Assembly: GCF_018812025.1 (NCBI RefSeq)
Contig: NC_063050.1
Coordinates: forward strand, 8,867,539-8,931,538
Source of the DNA: Megalobrama amblycephala
Taxonomy: Eukaryota; Chordata; Actinopteri; Cypriniformes; Xenocyprididae
Reading direction: 5' to 3'
DNA: 64,000 nt
Each line of letters opens with the position of its first letter. The stretch's first letter is position 1. Position numbers and translations under genes: made by a program. Below, piece after piece: positions 1 to 11,488 of this stretch. The notes under the pieces were generated by a model, which saw only the letters and a program-made list of their open reading frames with translations, did not search any database and had not been told where the DNA came from.

Positions 1-524
1 TGAGCAAATTGCATATTTCGAAGGGAGTGGCTTCATAGAAGCAGGAAGTCAAACGAGCCGTTCAAATGACAATGGAAACAGAGGTGTAGAATAAAGGTAA
101 AATAGATGACAAATACAGCATTTTCAAAAAAACAATGCATTAAGACTAAACTGTGCCCCAAAAACACAATCAAGCCTAGAAAAAAAACACTGAACCACTC
201 CTTTAATGTTTGGCCATGTTTTGCTTGTAAGTGTAATAGAACAAATACTGACTGATCAGTGATTGGAGCAGGATTGTGTGTGTTTTGTTGTGTATAAGGT
301 GCACTTTGCATTGTAGATGAGCTCGATTTGCACTAGCCGGAAAAAGGAACTTGAGAAAATGAAGAATGTGTGATAAACCTGCTTAACCACAGTATTTCTA
401 AACCAAACCTTAATAAACACCACCACCGACACATGCAGTGAACTAATGATAATATTTACATGTACTATAAAAAGTAGTTCTATATTCATGACATCAGAAA
501 TAAGCCGCTGTTCATTTGTTGTAG
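1..524 (+). other. 5' region and upstream intron of first Siglec-like gene
   Basis: No coding exon is visible. A splice acceptor (ttgtag) ends at 524, directly before the exon that carries the start codon. The same acceptor and flanking sequence precede the start exons of the - strand paralogues at about 28118 and 51028. This suggests an untranslated first exon further upstream, probably outside the window. No promoter element could be supported. Confidence 0.5.
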
Positions 525-547
525 GTGTTGCTCTGATGTTGGTCAGA

Positions 548-3500
548 ATGGCTCCTCCTCTTCCTCTGATCTTTCTGCTCATGATTCACGGTGAGTGAAT
601 GACTAAAGAGGAAACTAAGCAATTTCCCTCCCCAAAATTATTTGTACAAAAGCAGATTCTTTTCTTCACTCTATGAATTCTGTGTTTCAGGGGTTTCTAG
701 TGCTGGTTGGGGTGTGAGTTACAGTCCTTCACACATCTGTGCTCTAAAGGACTCATCAGTGATAATGAGCTGCACTTATACATACCCTACTGGATATCAG
801 ATTGAGAGAGTGTTCTGGATCAAAGGCCCTATAAAAGATTTTCTAGATTTGTCTGAGGACCCTGAATACAGTCAGAGGCTTCAGTATCTGGGAGATAAAC
901 AGCAGATCTGCACCATCAGACTGAGTCATGTGACACTGAAGGATTCACACGAGTACTATTTCAGATTCATCACTAATATAACAGGAGGAAAATGGACTGG
1001 TGATCCAGGAGTGTCTCTTACTGTCACAGGTGACTTTCATGAGGTTTCTCTCTTCTTCTGTGCATTATGTTGAATAATAATCAGTGTATGACAGCAGCAC
1101 TAGATATAATGTGTGTGTTGTGTTCAGATCTTCAGGTGGAGTCTCCTGAGAGAGTGACAGAGGGAGATTCAGTCCGTCTGACATGTAAAAGCAGCTGCAC
1201 TCTGACTGACAGAGCAACATTCATCTGGTACAGAAACTCACAGCCATTAACTGAGAGAAGAGACAGAAACAATGAACTCCTGCTGCAGTCAGTCAGAAGA
1301 CAGGATGCAGGCAGATATAGCTGTGCTGTACACGGACAAAATCACATCTCTCCTGCTGTTCAGCTCAATGTCACGTGTGAGTACAGATTCATTTGTACTT
1401 AAAAAAAGAGATTGTGTTTGAATGAGATGATTTCATGTTATTGTTCTTTTAGATCCTCCAGAGAGTGTCTCAGTGTCCATCAGTCCATCTGGTGAAATGG
1501 TGTCAGGAGATTCAGTGACTCTGATCTGCAGCAGCGATTCAAACCCTCCTTCAAAACTCTACTGGTATAAAGGAAGAACGTTTGTAGGATATGGAAAAAT
1601 CTACAGCATCTCAAAGATCAGCTCTGATGACAGTGGAGAATACAAGTGCAGATCCATCAATGAACATGGAGAGAAATACTCTGCTGTGACTTTAAACGTC
1701 ATGTGTGAGTTAATGATCATCTACACATTGTTCACAAATCCACAATTTTCTAATATTTATTGAGAATTTTCAATTGTATCCATTTCAGACCCTCCCAGGA
1801 ATGTCTCAGTCTCCATTAGTCCATCTGGTGAAATAGTGTCAGGAGATTCAGTGACTCTGATCTGCAGGAGTGATTCAAACCCTCCTGCTCTGAACTTCAG
1901 CTGGTTTAAGGAGAATGAAAGCTCAGCTGTTGGATCTGGACAGAGTTTCAGTGCACTACAGAGTGGACGCTTCTACTGTCAGGCTCACAATCAACATGGA
2001 TCTCAGAGATCAGACGCTGTAACTGTGACTGTCAAAGGTAGAGAAGCTCATATACTTACATTACTCTTTCTAAAGTGATGCAAATTAATTTATTTTTTTT
2101 GTAGATCATCTGGTGATATTGTACATGTCCATTGGAGTGGTTTGTGGAGCTGCAGTTGTCCTTACGATGTTGCTCATTTGGTAAGATGCTGTGTCTAATA
2201 TTTTATTGCAGGTATTTAACTGTATTGTAGATTTTTTTTTTCATCATAAAAACAAATAAGAATAATTCCACACAAAGTTGACCAATGAAGATATATGAAA
2301 TATTTTCCCATTTTGTTTTTTAAGGAGAAGCAGGATGAAAAAGAGAAATGACACACTGGAGTCTCAGGTGAGAAAAATGAGTTTGGTTATGGTTAGTTTC
2401 CTGATCAGGTAAATGTACTAATGAAAGATTGAAAGTCTGAATGCTGTTGTGACTTTATATGGTGTCAGTTACTGATTCTGTTTTCTCTTTTAACGGCAAA
2501 GATGAATCAGTCCAGACCTCATCCTGACAGAAATCAAGCTTCTGATGTTGAGTTCAACGAACCTGTTTATGAAAATGTAATGGTACGTTCATGTTATAAT
2601 TATCATCAGCTGGTGTGGATGCTAATATAGTTATTTATTTTGTGTGCATATTCTGTTTTTTTTTTTTTTCTTTAATGGCAAAGATTAATCAGTCCAGACC
2701 TCATCATACGGGACGTCAAGCTCCTGATGTTAAGTTGACTGAACCTGTTTATGAAAATTTAACAGTAAGTTAATGTTATAGTTATTTTCCATTGGTGTGG
2801 ACGCTATTATAGTCATTTATTTTGTGTATATTCTGTTCTTTTCTTTAATTACAAAAATGATTCAATCCATACTTCATCATGTGTGACGTCAAGCTGATGA
2901 TGTTGAGCTGACCGAGCTTATTTATGAAAATGTAATGATAAGTTAAAGTTGTAGTTTTGTCCATTGGTGAAGACGCTAATATAGTTATCATATTTTGGTG
3001 TGGACGGTAATATAATTATTGTTATAGTTATCTCTATATACAGTACCGTTGTAAAGGTACTTGCAGGTAACAATGACAGGCAGGTAGTGGAAACACATAG
3101 GTATTACTGTGACCGGACGAAGAGTGCAGGACAGGGAACAACTTCATGACAGATGATTAACTCAAATGATGAACAGCTGATGAAGATTAGTGTCCATGGT
3201 GACAGACTGTGGCGGGAACATAGAACAAAGGAACACATGTGATCAAAGACAACAAACTGAAAGTCCATTCAAACAGAAACCAAACAGGACATATCGCCGC
3301 CCTCCAGCAAGGCGCGACCTTGCGCTGTGGTAGAACAGAGGGAGGGCCGGAGGGGCTCTGGATGAGGATGAGGTGAAGGAGAAGGATTGGTGAGAGGCAG
3401 AAGAGGAGGGATGATGGCAGGATGCGGCGAGTGGATGGTGAAGGTGGGATGACGAGACACTGGCGACACTGATGGAAGATGGTTGATGGCACAGACCCAG

Positions 3501-5309
3501 AGCTCCCCAGTGGCGACAGCCCACGACAGAGATGAGGAAGGGAGGAGTCCAGGTGGTGACGAGGCTGACGATAGCTGGGGGATGACCGATGGAGGCATGG
3601 CCAATGGATCCGCAAACGCAGACAGATAGCCGATGGGAACGATCAACATCGCTGGTACTGGAGACCCAGGCGATGCCACGGTGATGACTGTCGAAGGCGG
3701 AGCCATAGTTACCGAGGGCTGAGGTGGAGCCGGTGGGATCGAGGACAGAGGTGACGTTGAGGGGAAGGAGGAACCCACAGCGGTTGTAGGGGTGGAGGGA
3801 CGGAGTGCAGTGGAGGGACCGCAAGTTCATGACAGAAGTGGTGTGATGACTGACCAAGGGGGAACGGCAGGACAAAGGAACCCGGAGGAGCCACAAGTCC
3901 GAGGGTCTCCGGTGGAGCTGAAGTTGGATGGAGTCAAGACAGTGCCAACAGGTTGACAGGCCGAGATAGAGCGAACAGTTCTGAGGCCAGAGGCAGAGCT
4001 GCAGGATCCTCTCGCACTGATGCTGCTGGTGGTAACATGACCTGTGGCTTGATGTTAGAGTAGGGCTCCCACGGAGATGGCGCAGGGCTGTGGACATCCG
4101 TCAGCGGCTGGGCTGGAGGACTGGCTGAGCTCTGGGATGAAGGTGGTGAGAGGAGACTGGACATGACGATGGTGAGTAGGGTGACATATCAGAGAAATGA
4201 TTAAATCACAGTCCATGCAGGTAGATGAGGGAGATCAGCAATGATGGTACCAGGTGGGATAGGGTGGAATATGACATGTCCTCATTGAAGTCAATCAGCC
4301 AGTCCTCTTCCGTCCTCACAAATCCGTCATCTGCAGATGTTGTGGGCTCACTCCCCTGGTCAAACTCACGATAGAGCTCCACTTCTGGGGTTAGGGTCAG
4401 CCCTGGCCTCTTCTCCTCTGGCTTTGGTTGACGCGTCGTGGCGGGTGGTAGCTCTCCCTTCTGTAGGGGACAGACATGAGTGCTCCACGGTCGAAGGTGG
4501 TGATTCAGGCTCTGGGTCTAGCGGAGTCCTGGTTCAGGGATGGACGCTCTCCAGACACCTGATGATGGCTTCTCTCCAGTTGAGATTGGTGGTATCTGGG
4601 AGGTCCACGGGGTGGTGAAAGTTCGCCCCAATCCAAAACATTGATTTCAGGGTCATCAAAGGGGCAGGTGAGGGCAAGGTGAAAAAAACAAACTATTATC
4701 CATTTAATCCATTTGTGGTCCGGTCATCTGTAACGGTAACAGATGAAGGCAGAAGATAAGTTCCAAACGTTTAATATCAAACTCCAACAATGACAGGAAG
4801 GTAGTGTAAACACATGGGAGTGCAGGACAGGGAACAACTTATGTAAGGACACAGACGATTAACTCAAATGACGAACAGCTGATGATGATGATTAGTGTCC
4901 ATGGTGACAGATTGTGGTGGGAACATAGAACAAAGGAACACATGTGATAAAAGACAACAAACTGAAAGCCCATACAAACAGAAAAAAAAAAAAAAACTAA
5001 ATGTGAAAACCATCCACTGGTGTACAACAATAGCTACTAAAATAGCTATTGTTGTGGTTATCTTATCTTTATTGTAAGCATCTATTGTTGTATAATCACA
5101 GTAATATAGTTATTATTATAGTTTGTGGTGTGATGGGTCAACACACTATGATTTAATGATGAAGACCTGATACACTAAATATAATTTACTGCTTAAAGTA
5201 AATTATAAAGTAATTTTACACCAACCTGACAGTTAAAGTGTATTAAATATTAATGTATTAATTCTCTAATTCTGTCTTTCTTTCTCAGCCTGTGATGAAG
5301 AAGCCATAG
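548..5309 (+). CDS. Siglec/CD22-like Ig receptor, gene 1 (complete, 10 exons)
   Basis: Exons read as 548-590 (signal peptide MAPPLPLIFLLMIHG), 691-1029 (V-set), 1128-1376, 1453-1704 and 1789-2037 (C2-type Ig), 2105-2180 (membrane helix), 2325-2367, 2502-2582, 2684-2764 (tail) and 5289-5309 (last codons PVMKKP, stop). All introns are GT-AG and phases agree throughout, giving 477 residues. The V domain has cysteines in HIC, MSC and QQIC and an arginine in YYFRF. That is the Siglec arrangement: B-E disulfide, interdomain cysteine matching SSC in domain 2, and a sialic-acid-type arginine in strand F. The two tail exons repeat PVYENV/PVYENL, which fit pYxN (Grb2-type) and are weak ITIMs. An in-frame ATG lies 12 bases upstream of the chosen start. 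Expected role: surface inhibitory or adaptor receptor on leukocytes. Sialic-acid binding is inferred, not shown. Confidence 0.85.
2857..2937 (+). pseudogene. dead third copy of the tail exon of gene 1
   Basis: This 81-base stretch is a third copy of the tail exons at 2502-2582 and 2684-2764. It still ends with the codons for YENVM. The acceptor AG is changed to AA, the donor GT to AT (ataagt), and the frame has an in-frame TGA at the tenth codon. It can be neither spliced nor translated as an exon, so gene 1 should use only the first two copies. Confidence 0.8.
3060..4985 (-). mobile_element. non-autonomous LTR-type retroelement in the last intron of gene 1
   Basis: Two similar stretches in direct orientation, about 3060-3290 and 4775-4985, bracket about 1.5 kb. 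Both share the run from the gtagtg...acacat motif to the caacaaactgaaag motif, so I read them as LTRs of an element lying on the - strand. The interior is rich in proline and serine codons on - and has broken gag-like reading frames (about 4660-4340, then 4164-3187) but no polymerase. Long open frames on - at 3187-4164 overlap one another and are not convincing genes. Exact LTR ends and a target duplication could not be fixed. Confidence 0.6.
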
Positions 5310-5700
5310 TGTTTTGGACAAATGGCAAAATATTTTACAGCTTTTATCTTTCTCTCTGTGGGTGGAGCTCTGAATGATTGACAGGAGTGTCACGAGTCAC
5401 ATTTATTTGTTTAGCAGATGGTTTTATCCAAAGTGATTTACAAACGATGAACATAATTTAACAATATTTACTACTACACAATGTCAGGTTTAAAGTACAA
5501 GCTAGATCAATGCTGGAGGTTAAGTGAAATGCAATATAAATATTGTCAGTATAAATAAGTCTGTCCCAGTGAAGATGTCATACTCTGCATGTTCTTTGCA
5601 CCACCTGCTGGTGACTACAAACCAATGCATCATTTTTTCTTTCCTTAATTAATTAAAGTGGATCTGTGATTTTCATTGTGAAATAAAAATCTTCTAAAGC
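5310..5700 (+). other. 3' UTR of gene 1 with poly(A) signal
   Basis: This follows the TAG of gene 1. A conserved stretch at about 5361-5394 (a gtggagc motif, then atgattgacagga) recurs at the 3' ends of the paralogues: 42755-42790, 48620-48650, 58690-58725 and 63400-63425, all in - orientation. An AATAAA at 5682-5687 is a good candidate poly(A) signal. Confidence 0.6.
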
Positions 5701-5949
5701 TAAAGCTTATTGACTGCTAATCTGGCACCGTTGACCTCCAAATCATTTGTGGTCATGTTTCTAAAAGGTTTTTTGGCACTACACAGTCACATGACACACG
5801 GAAACAGTTGGCATTTGATCTCAAAACTAGAGCAGCTCAAAACCACCATTTTTAAATTAAACACGACCACAAAGGGGAAGATTATCAGCTGCTCAGTAAA
5901 AACAAGCAGTAGAACAGAGAGAATCAAGATAATCACAAAAGCGACAGAA

Positions 5950-7270
5950 AAGTGCCTATAGGGATAGAAGAGCTATCAGTCGAATGAATTAATGCAGCAC
6001 TAACAGCAGAGATATCTGAAACACTGACAACATGTGGTGGAGGAGGAGAGCATTGATGGTACTATCCATTTTACATTAGAGTGTCAGAAGTTTAATTGCT
6101 AATGGACAAGAATTAAAACATTTCATAGAAGAATTATCTGTTAAACCAAACATCATATGTATACAGGAAACCTGGTTAAAACCATCACTTGATTTTATAA
6201 TTCATGGTTATACAGCAGTACATAAAGATAGAAGCTCTGCAATTGGAGTGATTACTTTCATTCAACAAGGTAGTAATGAGAGAGATGCTTGTATATAGTA
6301 TATATGAAGTGGGAAATGGCAAAATTATAATATGCAGAGACTTTAATTCTATAAACTTTTAAAATGTTAAATCATTCATTAAAAACTAAATGGAATTTTT
6401 AAAAAGCACAGGCTAAAGTTAAAAGAATTACATGAGAAGCAAAACGAAAATATATTGGAGAGATTTTTGCTGTATTGTCGGAACAGGAATCCAGGTTAGT
6501 AAGATACGGGGAATGGTTAGGAAGAAGGGAGGCATTAGAAGAGACTTTTGTTTGCCTGTGCTTAAAAGTAATGGTATGGAAGCAATAACTAATGAAGAGA
6601 AAGCAGAAATGCTTGCAAAAAGCCTTTGTTAAATTGCATAGCTCTCAGAATATAATGAGAAGGTATCATGGAGAGCAAAGATATTGGAGGAAAACAAAGA
6701 TGTACTGGGAATAAAGGGGATAAGTGAGAGTCTGCTTGATACAAAGTTCACATTGTTTGAACTTAAAATAGCAATAATAAAATGATTGAACAACTGTCTT
6801 ATGTAGCAAAAAAAAAAAAAAAAAAAAAAAAGATTTTAATACTTATGGGACAAACAAAATATGGGAACAAGGGAGGTTACTGGTTGGAAGAATTCAGTAA
6901 TAGTTCTTGTGGGAAAGCCTGGTAAGGATAAAACCGAAGTTAAAAATTATAGACCAATAGCTTTGACATCTTACCTTTGAAAACTCATGGAGAAAATCAT
7001 AACTAAAAGGTTAGTAAATAAAATAGAAAAAAAGGACTTTTCTCCCCTTATCAGAGTGGTTTTTGTAAGGGACGAACAGCTATGGATCCTATAATTTGTT
7101 TGCAGAATTAAATGCGAAAAGCGCAAGTAAATTGGCAACATTTTTTTATTTTTTTTTTTGACAGAAAAGGCATATGATATGTTATGGAAGTAAGGACTTT
7201 TAATTAAATTGAATAAGATGGGAATAGGTGGTAAGATATTAAGTTGAATTAAAGTCTGTATAATTCATAA
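5950..7270 (+). mobile_element. decayed LINE (endonuclease and RT fragments)
   Basis: Around 6085-6250 the translation reads like a LINE AP-endonuclease start (KPNIICIQETWLKPS). Around 6911-6975 a reverse-transcriptase block (KNYRPIALTS) is visible, and near 7160-7250 a TEKAYDMLW-like catalytic block and an ILSWIK-like block can be read across frameshifts. Many stops and shifts and an A-run at 6809-6831 show it is dead. Clade is uncertain; the motifs are closest in style to I/Jockey-type LINEs. The stretch 5700-5950 has an 83-codon open frame of unknown meaning that may be part of it. Confidence 0.6.
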
Positions 7271-8843
7271 ACACATCTTCATTCTTATTGAGTCTCTCCA
7301 ACATTGTGTAACTTTAGCCCCGTTAGCCATGCAGCACTATCAAACTCATTCAGAATCAAATGTTAGTAAACATCCACAAAATACATGCCATACTTATGTG
7401 ATCTGATATGCTGCACCACCAACAGTTTGTAAAGATCCATTTTGAGAATTATATTGTGAACTTCAGTATTATTTATGCAATGTCCTCTATTACGACTGAG
7501 CGTGATTAAAATGGCTGAGTTGTTGAAGAGGAACTCTTGTAATACAGACGTGTTACACAGGTATCAACATATCGTATACACAAGCCTTTAAATCTTCTCA
7601 ATACAAACCCATAGACACTAAACATGGAATAATTGAAGTTACCTTAAATGTATCATAAAACATGTGAATACAAAACTGAGTACAATACAACAAACAATGC
7701 ATTTAAAGTTGTACACACACCAAATCAGAGCATTTTTAATTCCACCCTAAAATAGGCAGTTAAACATGGTATAATAAAAAATTTTATTTCTCTTTCCCCC
7801 CAATGTGATATTTAATAGTTTTCCCCTTGTATAATGTAAAGTGCCTCTGACGAAATGATTTATTTATTGTCTATTGCAGTAAAACAAACAAACAAAGATT
7901 AAAACAGGAACTTGAGGGAATAAATGGATTATTTGGTCAGTCTGACTGAGCTCCACATAATAACCAATGGAGTGATTTTGGGGCAGGACTATCAGTTTTT
8001 CTGACCAATGAATTGAAAGTCATCAGTGTTTGAAAGATGTTTGAAAACTAAAAGTTTTAACTCAGATTGAATCAAGATGCTACAGTCTGAAAACAGTATA
8101 AGTGCTGTTAAGAGTGAGATCATTTTATTTTGATATTGCTTTTCACATTCAATATTGCTTCAAAGCAGCTTTACAGAAAATCACAAATTACTGTTTTAAA
8201 TCCACAAGTGAGCAAGCAAATAAATAAATAAATACATAAATAAAATAAAAGAAATAAACACTCCTTAAAAATGTTTCAAGAACATGTTTAGACAGTATGT
8301 GTCTAATTTTGTGGTCAATGTTAATCTTGAACTCTGTTTACTGCACATCTGTCTGACCAGATAAATCAATCACTTTATACACATTCTCTGATGTTGAGAT
8401 TTAACTGATGATGATGATGATGTTTCAGGAACGTTTGTATATAAAACAATGAAACAATTCTTTTTTTTTTTTTTCCTCACACCCAGAACTTGACACACTT
8501 TTCTCATGATACAGACACTTGTTACTGACGTCATTCACACACTCACTACCCAGAATTCATGTTTTCTGACACACAGACACTTAGAAAATAGAATTATAAA
8601 CTGTTTGTTTGAGTTTCTGGAACTTAAGCCTGTGATTTCACACTGAATAATACAGTACAGCAGAGTTACTGGGTGAACACCATTAACTGCATTTAAAACA
8701 CTGTAGTAATACTGTGTCTAAATTACCACACTAATGCTTTACTGTAGTAATATGAAATTAATTATTTTTAATTACTGATCAAAATAAAGTGCAGCAACGT
8801 TACAATGACCAGATATATTCATGGATTCTGGAAAGCGTCTCAC
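7271..8843. other. AT-rich intergenic stretch
   Basis: No gene or RNA is seen on either strand. The sequence is AT-rich with short microsatellite-like runs (aaataaat near 8220-8240, a gatgat run near 8410, T-run near 8460). The part nearest 8844 could be the 3' flank of the V-exon fragment on the - strand. Confidence 0.4.
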
Positions 8844-9156
8844 CGTCTCTGATGTCCAGATTAAACTCAGAGAAGAAACTGTATTCTTCAGAAACTTTGA
8901 CTGTAATCTGATATTCTCCAGAGTCGTTCTTATTCAGATCTCTGATAAACACACGTAAGAGACCTGCAGATCTGTCATCATGAACGGAGAATCGTCCGTC
9001 CTGTTCCCATCCTGCTGCTCTGCTATAGTGATTATTACAGTCAAACATTGACCTCCAGTTTTACAGAAATATTTCACATGGTTCTTGAGTTTCATCTCAT
9101 ATTTGTAGTTTATTATGATGTTTCCTTCTGAATATCCACGCTCCTGATTGGTTGAC
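8844..9156 (-). pseudogene. CD300/pIgR-like V exon, frameshifted
   Basis: Read on -, the exon has a plausible acceptor (caacag, exon from 9156) and donor (gtgaga after 8844). The translation shows the CD300/pIgR V pattern: GYSEGNIIINYKYE, then VKYFCK, GRFSVHDD and NDSGEY. A one-base frame change is needed between the FCKTGG part and the FDCNNHY part (about 9045-9050), and the length (313) is not a multiple of three. The frame at the acceptor also does not match the phase-1 pattern of the sister exon at 15283-15606. The strand-F cysteine expected after DSGEY is absent (DSGEYQIT). It lies downstream of a complete terminal exon (11489), so it belongs to a separate, broken gene copy. Confidence 0.65.
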
Positions 9157-10146
9157 CTGTTGAACACAAACTCAGATCAATTAGAGAATTGAGTTGTCCT
9201 TCAAGATGGCTGAGTTCGATCGGTTTCCGGGTCATAGGATGGAGGACGGAGGAGCAAGGAAACGAGGAGGGATATTGAGAAGCACCCACTGCCCTCCTCC
9301 AATGGATTTAAATGAGCTCAAAGCTTAATGAATTATTTGTTTTGAATCTGTTGTTCAGAGCACCAAAATCACATGATTTAAGTAAACGAGGCTTTGTTAC
9401 GACATAAGTATTTTGAAACTTCAATAGTTCACATGACTTTTTGATACGTGTTTGATACGTGCTCCGAATCACTGATTCAAAACCTGTGATTCATAAAGAA
9501 CCGGAGCTTCATGAAGCAGTGTTTTGAAGTCGCTCTTCACTGGATATTGGGGAATAAAGTCACTATTTTGTTATTTTTGGTGCACAAAACGTATTCTCGT
9601 CACTTTATAATATAAAGGTTGAAACACTGTACTAACATGAACTGTTTTAAATATGTTTTCAGTAGCTTTCTGGGCACTGAAAAGGGGAGTGTTATGGAGG
9701 CCTCACTGAGCCATCAGATTTGATAAAAAATATCTTAATTTGTGTTCCACTTCTGTAACACACACATTTAGAAAACACACTCCCTCCTCTGTAATGTTAG
9801 TCCATGAAATCACAGACATCAAATGATTGTAACTCAGACATTGTTTAGAAAGCTAGTCCCATCTGAATAGTTTTGACTATTAGGAATAGTCCCATTCTAC
9901 TGTTTCTGATAGATTTTATTTTTTGTCCATTGTTCACCTGGTCAGGAAGCAGTCTCACACAGTTCTGCTTTGAAGAAAGGGAAAAACAACAATCACAAAG
10001 ATAATTGTTCATGCAAGTCCTCAGCTTTACTGTAAAAATATCAGGGTTTATAGCAGATGACGTTACATGCACTCCACCCATGCAGAATCCTGTTTGTACA
10101 GGTTTCCTTCTTGTACGTCAAGTTGTTTCCCTTCATTCACAGTGCA
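9157..10146. other. intergenic with an old repeat (about 9340-9745)
   Basis: No coding sequence is seen. The segment from about 9340 to 9745 (from the caccaaaatcacatgattt motif to gcctcactgagccatcagat) has the look of an interspersed repeat common in cyprinid genomes, judged from memory of the family and not by search. A 78-codon open frame on - at 9845-10081 has no recognisable feature. Confidence 0.4.
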
Positions 10147-11107
10147 TCCCAGCTAACAGTATAAGAACATGCTCTTAATATACAGTATTGGTTCTGGGAA
10201 CATTAAAAACGTCCAGTTTTCTTGACGTTAAAGGAACGTTTTTATAAGGTGTAATGTTCCTCAAACGTTCTTTCAACTTAATTTTGATCTAAAATTCAGC
10301 ATTGTAGGAACATTGATTTGTAACATTCCAAGAACATGAAAATGTTCAGTTTCCTTAATGTTAGTAGAATGTTATTTAAAGGTTAGTGTGATGTTCCTGA
10401 AACATTCTTTCAATCATTCAAACACCTGCTGTGAACAAACACTGAAAGAAAGAGAAATAAGAACACAAACTACAACTTTCTTCAGCCACAGCCTTAGATG
10501 AACTGAAGATAAAAGACATTAAATCTCTGAAGATCTGATTAAACAACTCCACAAACAGCATTACCAGCTTCACTTATTACTAACCAGACTGACTGTATTT
10601 CTGTCACACGTCTCTTATTGAGAATTAACAGAGGTTTAGATGTTTAGTTTGAGGTCATCATCATGGAGATAAGCTTTTGCTGTAGTTGAGCTATTGATCC
10701 TTGACTTTTGCTGAGTTGCTTATTTTTCAGCAGTTGCATGTGTCTTCTGAAAACATTTCTGCACTAATAAAGCTAATAAACATGTTTGTTTTTAATAGCA
10801 GGTAAATTACTGATTTTTGTGTAATTGCTGAAGCATTACTGAAAAGTGTTATGTTTCAACCAATGTGAAAATAAATATTTTGTAACACTGTTTCAGATGC
10901 TTTTGCATTTCAGATGCTTTGTGTTTATTTTATAGCTTTTTTTTTTTTATTTATTTATTTTTTTTTTTACATCATAATGTTTGAGGAACATCATACCTTT
11001 AAAAAAACAATTGTCTAATGTCAAGAAAACTGTACATATTTTACGTTCCCAGAACCAACATTGAATATTTAGAGAACGTTTTTTATAACAAAATTCTGTT
11101 AGCTGAG
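10147..11107. mobile_element. non-autonomous DNA element with long inverted ends
   Basis: The left end begins cagctaacag near 10149 and the right end is ctgttagctg near 11097-11106, an inverted match. Further in, ttggttctgggaac (about 10189) matches the inverse of gttcccagaacca (about 11043), and the cttgacgtta part pairs with taatgtcaag, so the inverted repeats run for over 100 bases with gaps. No transposase is present. A direct target duplication is not obvious. Confidence 0.65.
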
Positions 11108-11488
11108 ATCTTACTTTTATTTTCTCTACACATGTCAGGTTCTGCAGAGTGTAAGCATGCAGGAATATTAGATTAAATATACATGAGCATGGTTCATATA
11201 ATGCAACAAACATAATGAAATACAGCATGACCTTCAAGATTATTTATCAGTTCCCTGGTGTCGCGTGAGATCTTTTAAATGAGGAATGAGCACATCAAAA
11301 ACAAGTGAATGAAATTTCATACCTGGTAATTTTTTTTACATTATTACATTAAAAACTGAAAAGAACTGTAAAAGTATGACTTTATTAGTGTTAATGTATC
11401 AGTTTGATCAATGTGGAAAATAGACAAAATTGTTTTAAAGAAAGTAAAAAAAAAAAAAAATACATATCTAAAGAGACTGAGACCTCCT

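Noticed and set aside
3187..4164. Proline/serine-rich frames on the - strand as host genes
   Set aside because: They overlap in different frames inside an element bracketed by direct repeats, without known domains or splice structure.
9845..10081. 78-codon frame on the - strand
   Set aside because: No signal peptide, domain, or repeat relation could be seen; length is within chance for this base composition.
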